NCBI GenBank assembly: GCA_937995345.1 | Contig: CALKKS010000036.1 | Span: 1-34,244, forward strand | DNA: 34,244 bases | Direction of reading: 5' to 3' | Source: an uncultured Collinsella sp. | GTDB lineage: Bacteria; Actinomycetota; Coriobacteriia; Coriobacteriales; Coriobacteriaceae | Part shown: positions 15,412-24,630 of the stretch, in pieces | How the letters are laid out: each line of letters begins with the position of its first letter | How positions within the stretch are numbered: position 1 is the stretch's first letter | Program-made: the position numbers and the translations under genes | Notes under the pieces: generated by a model | The model's database searches: none | Seen by the model: the letters and a program-made list of their open reading frames with translations, nothing else | Told to the model about the DNA's origin: nothing

Positions 15412-17208
15412 GTGTCTGAACAGGCAAATGATGGTGGTGCCACCGGGTTTGGTGCGCGTTTGATCGGTGGTGCCGACGATGCGGTTTTACCCATTGGTAT
15501 GCACGACTATGTGGAGGCTCTTGGTCGCTGCACACTGGTCGACAAGACCATGTTTATTGCCGATGTGCTGGATTGCGATGCGTCCGTTATGGTGTGCTGC
15601 CGACCCGATGGTTTTGGCAAAAGCATGAACTTGTCGATGCTCAAGGCCTTTCTGGAGCGTCCCGCAGTCGGGCAGGTCGATCGGGGCCTGTTTGCTGGTT
15701 CCCAGATTTGGGATGCGGGCGGCGGGCGCTATCGGGATGAGTTTGCCTGCTACCCTTTGATATCGCTGGACTTTTCTGGCGCCGCGAGGTGCGGTGCCAA
15801 CGTCGTCGGCGTCGTGCGTGACGCTCTTTCGGGTGAGTGCGCTCGCTTGTTGGCGCTTTTGGAGGCTCCGGATTTAGCTCGAGACAAGGTACGTCACATC
15901 GAACGCGTTGCGCGTGGTGTGGCGAGCGAGGCCGAGGTTGACTCGGCGCTTGGCGTTCTCATTGAGTTGCTGGAGATGGCCTGCGATGAGCAGGTTGTAT
16001 TGCTCGTTGATGAGTACGACGCAGCGTGGTCGCGCCGTACGAGCGCGAGGGGCGCTTCCGGCACCGATCCGGCAAAGCTATTCGACCGGGTGCTGTTTGA
16101 CGCCATCGCCGCTGTGCACGATTCGTTGCGGCTGGCGTGCCTGATGGGGGAGCATCCCGGTCCTGCCATGGTCGCACTTTCTTCGCGCGGGTGTTCGTGC
16201 TGCATGTCGACGCCGCTCTCAACGTGGTGTGACCGGTGGTTTGGCTTTTCGGATGATGAGGTTCAGGCTCTGCTAGGCCATGCTGGACGCGGGGAATACC
16301 TGGATGACGCGCGTGAATGGTTCGAGGGATACCGATTTGGCAGGTTTTATTGCTCGAGTCCGGCGCGCGTGATCGATTTCTTGAACCGCAGTTACACTCC
16401 GCCGGCGCGGGCCGATTTGTATGGATACGCTGATAGCCTGAGCAGGGCGGTTGGTGATTGGAATCTCGAGAGGCTTTCGACTCTGTTCGATTTACTTGAA
16501 CCGCAAGGATGCATCGAAGCTCCGCTTTGTCTGGGCGCCGTCGTGTCGAATGATGCTTGCGTCGATGATGTTTGGACGGCGTCGTACCTGTCCGGCTTCC
16601 TAACGACGGATATGGTTGAGGAGCCGGGAAACAGCGCTCGCTCTCGTGCTCTGCGTCTGCCCAATGGCGAGCTTCGCCAGGCGTTGCGCCTCGTGATTAT
16701 TGAATGGTTTGAGTGCGCCGCCGAGGATGTACGGGACGTCGATGCCTTTCGTGACGGGTTGTGTCGCGGTGACGAAGACACGGTGAGGCAGACGCTGCGT
16801 CGAATTCTAGGTGACGCGGGAGTCGGCGCGCTCGAGATGGATTCGCCGTTGCCATACCACCTGCTGTTGCAAGGGCTCTGCTTTGGTATGCCGGGGTATG
16901 CCAATCCGTCATCCAATCGAAAGCGCGGGGCGGATCACTGGGATATCCAGGTGTTCCCTACGGGAAGGATGCTCGATGTGGCCGATACCCTCGGCATGCT
17001 CGACGAACGTCCGTTGATAACGATCAACTTGATGTACGACCCCGGTGTGGACGCGCTGGGCCTGGAGTTGCTGGCTGTCCAGGCGCTGCTCGACATAGAA
17101 CGCGAGCGTATCGACGAGATTCGCGTGCCGCGACCAGGTATCGGCCGCGTGCGCTGGGGGTTCGGGTTTGACGGGCAGCACGTGTCCGTAGTGTGCCAGC
17201 GGCTTTAA
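15412..17208 (+). CDS. AAA-ATPase-like / PD-(D/E)XK superfamily protein with degenerate motifs
   Basis: The protein of about 598 residues follows the AAA-ATPase-like plus C-terminal nuclease layout common in gut bacteria. The start tyrosine/valine-aspartate-lysine segment (CTLVDKTMFIADVL) precedes Walker A RPDGFGKSMNLS, where the family usually reads RPRRFGKS; Walker B is VVLLVDEYDAAW. The C-terminal third should contain a GRxDl and ExK nuclease core. Here the equivalent region reads GADHWDIQVFP and LITINLMYD, so the lysine and acidic residues appear lost. A GTG start at 15412 follows AGGGGGAAC; the frame is open back to 15280 without family features. The biological role of the family is unknown. 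Confidence 0.75.
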   Translation: MSEQANDGGATGFGARLIGGADDAVLPIGMHDYVEALGRCTLVDKTMFIADVLDCDASVMVCCRPDGFGKSMNLSMLKAFLERPAVGQVDRGLFAGSQIWDAGGGRYRDEFACYPLISLDFSGAARCGANVVGVVRDALSGECARLLALLEAPDLARDKVRHIERVARGVASEAEVDSALGVLIELLEMACDEQVVLLVDEYDAAWSRRTSARGASGTDPAKLFDRVLFDAIAAVHDSLRLACLMGEHPGPAMVALSSRGCSCCMSTPLSTWCDRWFGFSDDEVQALLGHAGRGEYLDDAREWFEGYRFGRFYCSSPARVIDFLNRSYTPPARADLYGYADSLSRAVGDWNLERLSTLFDLLEPQGCIEAPLCLGAVVSNDACVDDVWTASYLSGFLTTDMVEEPGNSARSRALRLPNGELRQALRLVIIEWFECAAEDVRDVDAFRDGLCRGDEDTVRQTLRRILGDAGVGALEMDSPLPYHLLLQGLCFGMPGYANPSSNRKRGADHWDIQVFPTGRMLDVADTLGMLDERPLITINLMYDPGVDALGLELLAVQALLDIERERIDEIRVPRPGIGRVRWGFGFDGQHVSVVCQRL

Positions 17209-17233
17209 GCAGCGGGGTGTTTTTCGGTCTCTG

Positions 17234-18253
17234 TTACTCCTCGTCCTCCAGGGGCGGCATGGGCTTCCAGTCGGGATCCTTGATGATCTTGCGGGCGTCC
17301 TTCATGCCGCGACGTAGCGCTGGGATACCGGTCTTAAAGCATTTGTCGACCGCAGTCAAGCGGATGAACTCTTTGCAGAAGGTCGCGGCATTGCCCAGGC
17401 GGAACAGCATGGGGTGGTAGTCGCCGTAGATTTGCATGTAACGGGCCAAAAAGCCTCGGTTGCGCATGATGTAGTAGCGGTTGGTGTCGCTTGTGGAGTT
17501 GAGTTGGCGCTTGCCGGCGATGTCCCAGTTGGAGACGGCGCGGGCGCGCTTGAGCACCACGTCGGCGACTACGGCAGCGGAGAAGTGCTGACTGGCGACA
17601 TAACCGTAGCAGGCGTCGTCGCCGTAGATGAAAAAGCGTGCGTCGGGCAGGCCGATCTTGTCGACTACGCGACGTGAGAACAGACCGCCCTCAAAGCACA
17701 ACTGGTTCATAGGACGATAGCCCTCGGGGCTCAAGTCCCACTTAGCGATGGGGTTGGGAATGCCGAGCGAAAGGATGAGCTGGTACTGCCAAAAGAAGGC
17801 GCCTCCGTCGAAGTCCAGGCGCGAACCCTGGATAACGTCGTAGCGGTCGGTCCACTTGGCCAGGCGCTCAATGCCCTCGGGGATGACGAGCACGTCGTCG
17901 TCCATGACCCAGAACCACTGGGCGCCCAGGTCGTAGGCGCACTTGGTGCCGGCGGAGAAGCCACCCGCGCCGCCGCCGTTTTCGAGCTGTGGGGCGTAGA
18001 TGACGCGATCGGTGCCGCCCTGCGCGTCGGGCTGCTCGGTGTCGATGCCCCACAGGTTGGCGAGGCGCTCGTTGAACGCGGCGCACATGGCTTCGGTCTC
18101 GCGTGAATTCTCGTTATCGACAATTACGATGCGCCAAGGCGCGACCGTGAGCTCGGTCATGGAGTCGAACAGGTTGGCCAAGAGCTCCTGGCGCTTGTAC
18201 GTAACGACAACGATGGCGAGCTTATCGATGGAGGCAGGAAGGGTGGAAGTCAT
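17234..18253 (-). CDS. Family 2 glycosyltransferase
   Basis: The 339-residue GT-A enzyme has the nucleotide-sugar site IVVVTYKRQELL near the N-terminus, a metal-binding motif VMDDDVLV in the centre, and FFIYGDDACYGY, which resembles the acceptor/base region of galactofuranosyl- and rhamnosyltransferases (GlfT2-like). No membrane segment was seen, so it is cytoplasmic or peripheral. It probably adds a sugar to a lipid-linked surface polymer. The start at 18253 has AAAGGA 12 bases upstream, a rather long spacing. It is convergent with the ATPase gene, only 25 bases apart, with no visible terminator between. Confidence 0.88.
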   Translation of the reverse strand: MTSTLPASIDKLAIVVVTYKRQELLANLFDSMTELTVAPWRIVIVDNENSRETEAMCAAFNERLANLWGIDTEQPDAQGGTDRVIYAPQLENGGGAGGFSAGTKCAYDLGAQWFWVMDDDVLVIPEGIERLAKWTDRYDVIQGSRLDFDGGAFFWQYQLILSLGIPNPIAKWDLSPEGYRPMNQLCFEGGLFSRRVVDKIGLPDARFFIYGDDACYGYVASQHFSAAVVADVVLKRARAVSNWDIAGKRQLNSTSDTNRYYIMRNRGFLARYMQIYGDYHPMLFRLGNAATFCKEFIRLTAVDKCFKTGIPALRRGMKDARKIIKDPDWKPMPPLEDEE

Positions 18254-18460
18254 GAACGAGAATATCCTTTCGCGTGGGCAGCGTATCGGCCCTGCGGAAT
18301 AAACAATAAGTCCCATGGGACACGACTATTGTAAGCGTAGGCGGGCGCTCGCGGGTAATGTTCCGCTAATCACCAAGAACGTTTGCTGCAAGCCTGGTTG
18401 ACGTGTGTGCGTGGCGAGATTGCAAGCGCGCATTGTGGTATTACATAGGTGCCGATTCCT

Positions 18461-19831
18461 ATGGACGCGATCTTTCTGTTTGGATGCCCTGTGAATAAAA
18501 CTCGTTTAGCTTCCTTTGCCGATAGCCTTCCCGTCAAGGTCATGTTGCTGTTTTTGGTTCTTCAGGTCGCATTTGTTCTGAGCAATACCGCGGCGAATTG
18601 CCTGCCGAGGCCCGTTATCGAGTCGCATACGCAGGGTTCGGAGTCCTCGGCCCTGTTGTCTGACATGTATGTATACGACCACCGTGTTGCAGCTGGTCCT
18701 GTTTGCTTTGATAACAATCGCTTTATCATTGAAGTCGCACAGCAAAAGGACCAAGGTTCTCCGTTTAAGACGATGACTGTTGCCGATATTGATGACGTTA
18801 CGAAAGCCGACGGGATTACGCATCAGCAGTACTACCGGTATTGGCATGGGTGGCAGCTTCTTACGAACGTCTGCCTGTTTATTGGCAGTATCGACGTTGT
18901 CGTGGCACCCGCAGCTGCTCTGGCGATTGCCGGCTCCGCTTGCGCTTACGTTGCCTTGCGGAAGCGATTTTCAAAGCCATTGACGTTGGGTTTCCTCGCG
19001 ATCCTGTTGTTCTCGACCAATCTGTTTTTCAATTTTATCGGTGATCTGCTGCTGTGCATCTCGTTCTTTGTGGCGCTCATCATGATGTCTTGCATGAGCC
19101 TTCGTTTGGACTCGGCCCCGAGCGCACGGGTTTTCACAAGCCGCCTTGTCCTTTGGTCGATAGCGACGGGCGCCGTGTTTTCGTTTCTTGACTTTTTAAC
19201 GATTCCTGCCGCAGTTGTCGCCCTGCATTGCTTTTTCGCCTTCATTGCGCTCCCCGAGGGCGAGCGCCCCAAGCGTTGCGTCGTCACGATGCTGCAGGCG
19301 CTCTTTGGGTTTGGGCTTTCGTTTGTGTTTACCTGGGCGATGAAATGGGTTGTCGCGGCGTTTGTGCTGGGCTGGAACGAGGTCTTTTCGAACGTTCTGG
19401 GCGAGATGGGTCTTTGGTCTGCGCATGGGACTTCGTCACTGTTGCCCCAGGCTGACTGGCCTCAGATTTTGAAGGAGTTTTATTGCATGAGCCCGCGGCT
19501 GTTCGCCATTTGCTCAACTGCCGGTTATGCGATGATCTCGAACGTTGTTTGTCTTGTTTCGTTTGCTGCCGTATTGGCGATTTGGATTGCCGTGCTCGTT
19601 TGCTCAATACGGGACGGTGCGCAAGGCGGTTGTCGTCGAAAGGTTTTGATCCAGTCGCTGCTCATGGCGCTGCCCCTGGTTGTTGTTCTGGGTTATTTCA
19701 TTGTTATGCATGACCATGCAATCGTTCATATTCCGGTATTTGGCTGCAAGAATTGGGCGATTGTATTTGCGATGTTATTTGCTTCTGGTGTTAGCGCGCT
19801 TCGTGGCCTGCATGGTCAGAAGGGCGTCTAG
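18461..19831 (+). CDS. Polytopic membrane protein, probable glycan-assembly GT-C-like protein
   Basis: This protein of about 456 residues has one N-terminal TM segment (KVMLLFLVLQVAFVLSN), an outside region of roughly 100 residues with HQQYYRYWHGWQLL, then about eight to ten hydrophobic segments. The large first loop followed by many TM segments resembles GT-C glycosyltransferases and other surface-polymer membrane proteins, but no diagnostic motif was recognised. Start is uncertain: ATG 18461 has AGGTG upstream, while GTG at 18449 and 18491 are also in frame. It overlaps the acyltransferase gene tail to tail by 4 bases. Context suggests a role in surface glycan synthesis. Confidence 0.75.
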   Translation: MDAIFLFGCPVNKTRLASFADSLPVKVMLLFLVLQVAFVLSNTAANCLPRPVIESHTQGSESSALLSDMYVYDHRVAAGPVCFDNNRFIIEVAQQKDQGSPFKTMTVADIDDVTKADGITHQQYYRYWHGWQLLTNVCLFIGSIDVVVAPAAALAIAGSACAYVALRKRFSKPLTLGFLAILLFSTNLFFNFIGDLLLCISFFVALIMMSCMSLRLDSAPSARVFTSRLVLWSIATGAVFSFLDFLTIPAAVVALHCFFAFIALPEGERPKRCVVTMLQALFGFGLSFVFTWAMKWVVAAFVLGWNEVFSNVLGEMGLWSAHGTSSLLPQADWPQILKEFYCMSPRLFAICSTAGYAMISNVVCLVSFAAVLAIWIAVLVCSIRDGAQGGCRRKVLIQSLLMALPLVVVLGYFIVMHDHAIVHIPVFGCKNWAIVFAMLFASGVSALRGLHGQKGV

Positions 19832-20973
19832 CTGTTCATATGGGCCTTGATGGCCTCGACTACGGCCCTGCGTACGATATCCATGAGGAGCAGGGCAAGC
19901 GCGAGACAAAGGCTCATAAGGATTCCGAGCAACATGGCGGCGGCTGGACGGGGCTCTTCCGTTTGGATGCCTGTTGCCATGGTGTAGATTGCATTGTCGA
20001 AGATAGGTCGCCAGACGTTGCAGGTAAACGATTGTACGGCGTAGAAAGCGAGCGTTCCTGCGGCTAGAGACATGATTGTCTTGTCTGCAGCTGGGACTTC
20101 GTGGCGCGGCTGATGGAGCGCTGCGGCGGCAACGGATGCGACGGCCAAGATAAAGGATATGACGGAAGTTGACTTGTAGGAGAGCTTCCAGAGCGCGTCG
20201 TACTGGCTATTTGCCGATAGCAGAAGCTCGAGCGCGATGGTGGCGGCAACGAGTCCGATGAGTACGATCTTGGATATTTGAGCGCCGGATGCGTTGCCGT
20301 GGCATTCGAGGACAAAGCGCATTTCTCCAGCTGCAATAAACGCGACCAGGTAGGTAACGGCGCTCATGAGCTTGCGCCACAAAACGACACCGGCAGCTTC
20401 GTTTGCCGTCGCCGCGATGTAGCAGTTGATTCCAAATGTTGTGAGCACGAGGAGCGCTACGACAAACGGGGCCCTTTTGCTGCCGACCCGCTGTCGTATC
20501 AACGCAATTACCGGGATGAGCAATACAGATGCCGCGTAGACCCAGATAAACTCGATGCCCAGCGTAAGCCAGCCAATCTCGTGCAGCGAGATTTCGGGCA
20601 GGGGGTAGACGTACATCGAAACAAGCAGGCAAGCTGCACAATAAAAGAGCGTGGGCAAGACGATCTTCTTTAACCGCGCAAACGATTTACGAGCGAGATC
20701 CGATGCGGATGAACCGTTTTGGAGGGCACGAACCGCCGAAGGGATAAGGAAGTAGCCCGAGATCATAAAGAAGACCTCGTTGGCCCAGCAGCCCAACAGA
20801 TTGATGCAGCCCAAGGCGCCCGAATAGGGGAAGGCGACGAGCGGCGCATACTCCGGCATGCCGGTGCAAACGGCCTGGAAGGTCCACTGAAACGTGTGGA
20901 ATATGGCAATCCCAGCGACCGCGACGAGGCGCAGCGCTTCGATGGAAGTGTTTCTGCTTGCTTTACTGCCCAT
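19828..20973 (-). CDS. Acyltransferase 3 family membrane protein
   Basis: The 381-residue protein starts with RNTSIEALRLVAVAGIAIFH, the hallmark N-terminus of acyltransferase 3 enzymes with the conserved arginine and the catalytic-type histidine in the first helix. About ten hydrophobic segments follow, including VFFMISGYFLIPS. These enzymes acetylate or otherwise acylate surface sugars, using acyl donors from the cytoplasm. Start 20973 lies 4 bases after the stop of the upstream glycosyltransferase gene, so the two form an operon; an upstream in-frame ATG would overlap it by 32 bases. Confidence 0.88.
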   Translation of the reverse strand: MGSKASRNTSIEALRLVAVAGIAIFHTFQWTFQAVCTGMPEYAPLVAFPYSGALGCINLLGCWANEVFFMISGYFLIPSAVRALQNGSSASDLARKSFARLKKIVLPTLFYCAACLLVSMYVYPLPEISLHEIGWLTLGIEFIWVYAASVLLIPVIALIRQRVGSKRAPFVVALLVLTTFGINCYIAATANEAAGVVLWRKLMSAVTYLVAFIAAGEMRFVLECHGNASGAQISKIVLIGLVAATIALELLLSANSQYDALWKLSYKSTSVISFILAVASVAAAALHQPRHEVPAADKTIMSLAAGTLAFYAVQSFTCNVWRPIFDNAIYTMATGIQTEEPRPAAAMLLGILMSLCLALALLLMDIVRRAVVEAIKAHMNS

Positions 20974-20977
20974 TCGA

Positions 20978-22078
20978 CTATTTTCCAGCGCGAGCGTTGT
21001 AGGAACCAAAATGTGACGTGATCATTTTCAGGGTCTGCTTGGGGCCCTTGTTCCATACGTTGTACAGGCCCTCGCCAATGAGGTCCTTGGCGTATGCGCA
21101 GTAGCTGATTTTAGGGTTGGCGATGCCCATATACTCGGCATAGAGTTTTTTGGCCGCGGGGGTAACGCGCGGATTGGCAAATACTAGCTCTTGCGGCATG
21201 CGCTCGAACATCTTGTGGATGGCCCGCTCGATTTCGGGGTGCCCCTCAATTCCGGTGTGCTCGATCATGATGCCCATATAGGTGAAGCCACGTGTGATTT
21301 GCGGTGTCCAAACGGCGAAGTCGGTGACGTTGAGCCTCTCAAGAATATCGACCATGTCGTTCCAGCGATTAAACGGCATCAAGGGGTCACGCTTGGCCAG
21401 AGCGGCCGCCTTTTCGGGTGTTTCCTCGCGGTAGCAATAATACGGCTTGGACCAGTAAGCGATGGCCCTTGCCTGACAGAGCGTTTCGACAAGGAATGGA
21501 TTATCGGCCCAGCCCGCACCGGGGATTTCCTTAAACCAGATATTGTTTTGCAACAGGAAGTCGCGGCGATAGATTGCCGACCAAATGGACGGATGGTGGG
21601 CCAGCAGGTGTGGAGCGTCGTGAATGGTGAACGGTTGCCGAGGCGGTTTAATGCGACCGCGATATGCGCAATGTAGTTTGACCTCTTGGGGGGTATCAGG
21701 GTTGCGGATGATCCAATACGGGGTCTCAATAATATCGAGCTTGTTCGGATTGCCAAATTCGCGCTTGGCAAAGGCGAGCATGTCGGAGTACATTCCGGGC
21801 TCGATCCAGTCATCGGGCTCGAGGATGGCAATCCAGTCGCCCTTTGCCTCGCGAATGCCCAGATTGCAGGTTGCGCCGTAACCCTGGTTGGCCTTATCGA
21901 TCACCCGAACGCGTGAATCGCGCACAGCGAAATCCTGCATAATGGCGAGCGAGGAGTCGGTAGATCCGTCATTGATGGCAAGGATTTCCAGCTCAATTTT
22001 GTTTTCGCTTAATAGGCTGCCTATAGCCTGAGAAAGATACGGCTCGGCATTGTAAGTAGGCACGATTACGGTCAGCAT
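20978..22078 (-). CDS. Family 2 glycosyltransferase
   Basis: The 366-residue GT-A enzyme begins MLTVIVPTYNAEPYLSQAIG, with NDGSTDSS at about 35-43, NQGYGATCNLGI, and the metal-binding EPDDW motif. A long C-terminal part (about 150-366) is tryptophan- and tyrosine-rich and resembles capsule/teichoic acid-type glycosyltransferases. It is the first gene of a two-gene unit with the acyltransferase. A decayed fragment of a close relative lies in the same orientation at 24409-24529. Confidence 0.9.
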   Translation of the reverse strand: MLTVIVPTYNAEPYLSQAIGSLLSENKIELEILAINDGSTDSSLAIMQDFAVRDSRVRVIDKANQGYGATCNLGIREAKGDWIAILEPDDWIEPGMYSDMLAFAKREFGNPNKLDIIETPYWIIRNPDTPQEVKLHCAYRGRIKPPRQPFTIHDAPHLLAHHPSIWSAIYRRDFLLQNNIWFKEIPGAGWADNPFLVETLCQARAIAYWSKPYYCYREETPEKAAALAKRDPLMPFNRWNDMVDILERLNVTDFAVWTPQITRGFTYMGIMIEHTGIEGHPEIERAIHKMFERMPQELVFANPRVTPAAKKLYAEYMGIANPKISYCAYAKDLIGEGLYNVWNKGPKQTLKMITSHFGSYNARAGK

Positions 22079-22179
22079 TCAAACACTTTCTCTAGGTGAT
22101 TTGGAAGAATTATACCTAAATGCGTTTGCAACGGTTTTAGTTGCGTTTGGGTGAAGGTAACTAAAAGGGTTGCTAATCA

Positions 22180-22266
22180 ATGCACGATGATTTCTTGGAA
22201 GAGCTCAAACAAGAGCTCAAACGGTTGTGTTATGGCTTAGCGGGTTATTCGTCCAACTTGATTTGA
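22180..22266 (+). CDS. Possible 28-residue peptide ORF
   Basis: An ATG opens a short frame encoding a charged helix (DDFLEELKQELKRL) then YGLAGYSSNLI. It contains a perfect 12-bp tandem repeat (22199-22210, 22211-22222). AAAGGG lies 11 bases upstream. It sits 77 bases before the Septu ATPase gene. It may be a leader peptide, a gene remnant or chance. Confidence 0.25.
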   Translation: MHDDFLEELKQELKRLCYGLAGYSSNLI

Positions 22267-22343
22267 TTGCATCGGAATAGAATTCTTTATAAGGTAATAA
22301 ACGTATCGATTTTCCTGTTGATATGCAATTTGAGGAGACTGTT

Positions 22344-23639
22344 GTGGGGTTTGCTAATAATAGCTACTTGATTAACAAGCTCGAAGTTTGCAACTTTCGC
22401 AAGTTTGAATCAATCTCAGTTGAATTTGAGCGTCAACTTACGGTTTTGGTTGGCGATAACGGTGTGGGAAAAAGCACTCTAATTGATGCCGCAAGCATCG
22501 CGCTCGGCACTTTATTCCACAAGATTGAGAATGCGAAAGCGCATGGCATTACGCCCGACGATGCCCGCGGTGCCGTTATTAAGCAAGGAGACATGTTTGA
22601 CGTTCAGTCGCGGTACCCGGTGACGATAGGTGCTGACGGAATTGTTCTTGGCGAAAACGTGCACTGGTCGCGTTCGCTTAATACTGCCAAGGGCCGCGCG
22701 ACTATTGCTGATGCTGCGGCTGTAGTAGATGCCGGCGCTCGGCTGCAAAAACTTGTCGGCAGCGGCGACACGGTTGTCCTCCCCATTCTCGCTCGTTATG
22801 GGACCGATCGATTGTGGGCGCGGACTGAACCTAAAGACCAATCACTGCCTAACAGGACACGTGGGTACGAAGGTGCCCTACAGGCATCTTCGAACGATGC
22901 ACGCATGAATGCATGGTTTAAATCTCAATCCATTTGGGAGTGGCAGAATAGGCGTGACAGTGCGCTGTTCTCTGCGGTTAAAAAGGCGCTGGCCTCATGT
23001 TTTGATGCTGCGGCATCCACGGTAGATGCGATGGTCGATTTTGATGCCGAACTCGGCCAGCTGGTGTTTACATATAGCACTGCCGATGGTAGTTACCATC
23101 GCGATAGGATTCATTCAATGAGTGACGGATACCGTGGCACGTTGAGTCTATTTGCGGACATCGCATATCGCATGGCGATGTTGAATCCCGCATTGGGCGA
23201 TCGTGTGCTCGAAACGCCGGGCGTGGTAATGATTGACGAGATCGATCTTCATTTGCACCCTCGTTGGCAGGCGAGAATTCTGGAGGATCTTGTTCGCATT
23301 TTCCCCAACGTGCAGTTTATTGTGACAACGCATTCGCCGGTTGTCGTTGCGTCGGTACCTCGCTGCAATATTCGTGTACTTGCCGGCGAGGCCGCGTCGG
23401 TTCCTGCAACGGAGACGCGCGGACGTGATGCGGGGGACATTCTCAACACTGTTTTAGATGCTTCCTCGCGTCCCGAGGAAGCGGCTCAGTTGTTCGATGC
23501 ATTTAACCGTGCCGTAGACGAGCAGCGCCACGCCGACGCTAGGGTAGAGCTCGAGAAACTTGAGGCATTCGTTGGGGCGGACGACCCGGATGTGGTTGCG
23601 GCAAGGACAACCCTTGAACTTGAGGAGCTGCTGTCGTGA
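22344..23639 (+). CDS. ptuA: Septu-type defence ATPase (PtuA-like)
   Basis: The protein is a single-chain SMC/OLD-like ATPase. Numbering from the ATG at 22323, Walker A is GDNGVGKST (44-52), a signature-like SMSDGYRGTLSL spans 265-276, Walker B is VVMIDEIDLHLHP (301-313), and TTHSP (335-339) is the switch histidine. The chosen start is GTG 22344 (431 residues), since GAGGAG lies six bases before it; the upstream ATG 22323 has no ribosome site. It overlaps the HNH gene by 4 bases (GTGA). In Septu systems the ATPase forms a complex with an HNH nuclease that degrades phage nucleic acid. No reverse transcriptase gene lies nearby, so this is not evidently a retron. Confidence 0.85.
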   Translation: MGFANNSYLINKLEVCNFRKFESISVEFERQLTVLVGDNGVGKSTLIDAASIALGTLFHKIENAKAHGITPDDARGAVIKQGDMFDVQSRYPVTIGADGIVLGENVHWSRSLNTAKGRATIADAAAVVDAGARLQKLVGSGDTVVLPILARYGTDRLWARTEPKDQSLPNRTRGYEGALQASSNDARMNAWFKSQSIWEWQNRRDSALFSAVKKALASCFDAAASTVDAMVDFDAELGQLVFTYSTADGSYHRDRIHSMSDGYRGTLSLFADIAYRMAMLNPALGDRVLETPGVVMIDEIDLHLHPRWQARILEDLVRIFPNVQFIVTTHSPVVVASVPRCNIRVLAGEAASVPATETRGRDAGDILNTVLDASSRPEEAAQLFDAFNRAVDEQRHADARVELEKLEAFVGADDPDVVAARTTLELEELLS

Positions 23640-24325
23640 TTCCAATCGTAAAGGGATGCGAGCCTGCGGCACTTGCTGAGGCGAAGAGGATCATCCGCAA
23701 TACTCCGGATACAACTTTTTGTTACGAATCACTTCAAGGGGAGTCAAAGCGTAAGATTCTTGAGGCGTTGCTTGCCGAACAGGGGCATCTTTGCGCCTAC
23801 TGTATGTGCAGAATCGGTACGGATGGGCATCCGGCTACGATCGAGCATCTAATCCCTCAGCACCCTACTGACTCTGCGGCGAATGGAGAGCTGAGCCTTT
23901 CATATCGTAATATGGTCGCTGTCTGCGACGGCAGGGGTGGGAAGACGTGCGACAAGCAACGTGGCAATGCATCAATGACGGTTGATCCGACCAGGCGCCA
24001 TACACTTGAAACTATTTATTACCACCGCGACGGGCGTATTGATGCCAAAGATGAATCCGTTCAGCACGATATTCAGATAACGCTTGGTCTCAATAATTCC
24101 CACACCAACCTTTGTGCTGATCGCTTTGAGTCCATGAGGACAATTGAAAAGGTTGTGGCCAGCACAATCAAGCGTAGGCGGATTGAGGACAATCGCAGCG
24201 CTAAGAAGATGATTTGTCTGAAAATCCTTAAGAAATTTGAAAGCCAAACGGATATGAAGGACGAGTATTTGGGAGCCAAGCTTTTCGTGGCTAGAAGGCT
24301 GGTTTCTAAATTTGACTCAGATTAA
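23636..24325 (+). CDS. ptuB: Septu-type HNH endonuclease (PtuB-like, TIGR02646-type)
   Basis: The 229-residue protein has CAYC (53-56), IEHLIPQ (69-75) with E70-H71, the SYRNMVAVC segment with N92 and C97, and C105. Together these make a zinc-stabilised HNH fold as in the putative HNH nucleases of retron/Septu systems. The start is GTG 23636, overlapping the ATPase stop, so translation is coupled. The C-terminal half (about 150-229) is helical and basic. All expected catalytic residues are visible, so the system looks intact. Confidence 0.85.
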   Translation: MIPIVKGCEPAALAEAKRIIRNTPDTTFCYESLQGESKRKILEALLAEQGHLCAYCMCRIGTDGHPATIEHLIPQHPTDSAANGELSLSYRNMVAVCDGRGGKTCDKQRGNASMTVDPTRRHTLETIYYHRDGRIDAKDESVQHDIQITLGLNNSHTNLCADRFESMRTIEKVVASTIKRRRIEDNRSAKKMICLKILKKFESQTDMKDEYLGAKLFVARRLVSKFDSD

Positions 24326-24408
24326 CCTTTATGGGTTAAGCCGGTGTTACCCATGGATTTCTTGCAGAAGCGACTATTATCCAGCATGTTTTGTATGAGT
24401 GCTTGGTA

Positions 24409-24529
24409 ATAGCGAGCATGTCGGAATGCATTCCGGCTCGGGCTCGATCCAGACATTGGGTTCGAGAGTCGCAATCCAGTTGCCCTTTGCCTCGTGGTGC
24501 CCAAGTTGCAGGTGGTGCCATAATCTTCG
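24409..24529 (-). pseudogene. Fragment of a family 2 glycosyltransferase gene
   Basis: This stretch aligns base by base with 21773-21882 inside the intact glycosyltransferase gene, with many substitutions and small indels. It covers the NQGYGATCNLG to EPDDW region, same orientation. Frameshifts break it. It marks former glycan-gene sequence on the far side of the Septu pair. Confidence 0.85.
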
Positions 24530-24561
24530 TCGGACTTTCGATGACGAGAATATAAAAAAGA

Positions 24562-24630
24562 GATTTCCGAGTTCACCCGAACACATTGAACGAATAAGTC
24601 GCTCCCACAGTTAGTTGAACCCCTGCGGCC
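24562..24630. repeat. Left copy of an imperfect 70-bp direct repeat flanking the FRG gene
   Basis: The sequence from GATTTCCGA to GCGGCC matches 26174-26244 with scattered substitutions and a 2-base indel. Common blocks include CGAACA, CGAATA and CAGTTAG. Bases 24631-24780 between this repeat and the FRG frame hold no recognisable gene. Confidence 0.8.

Noticed and set aside
22323..24325. Retron association of the HNH nuclease
   Set aside because: No reverse transcriptase frame and no msr/msd-like inverted-repeat structure was found near the pair.
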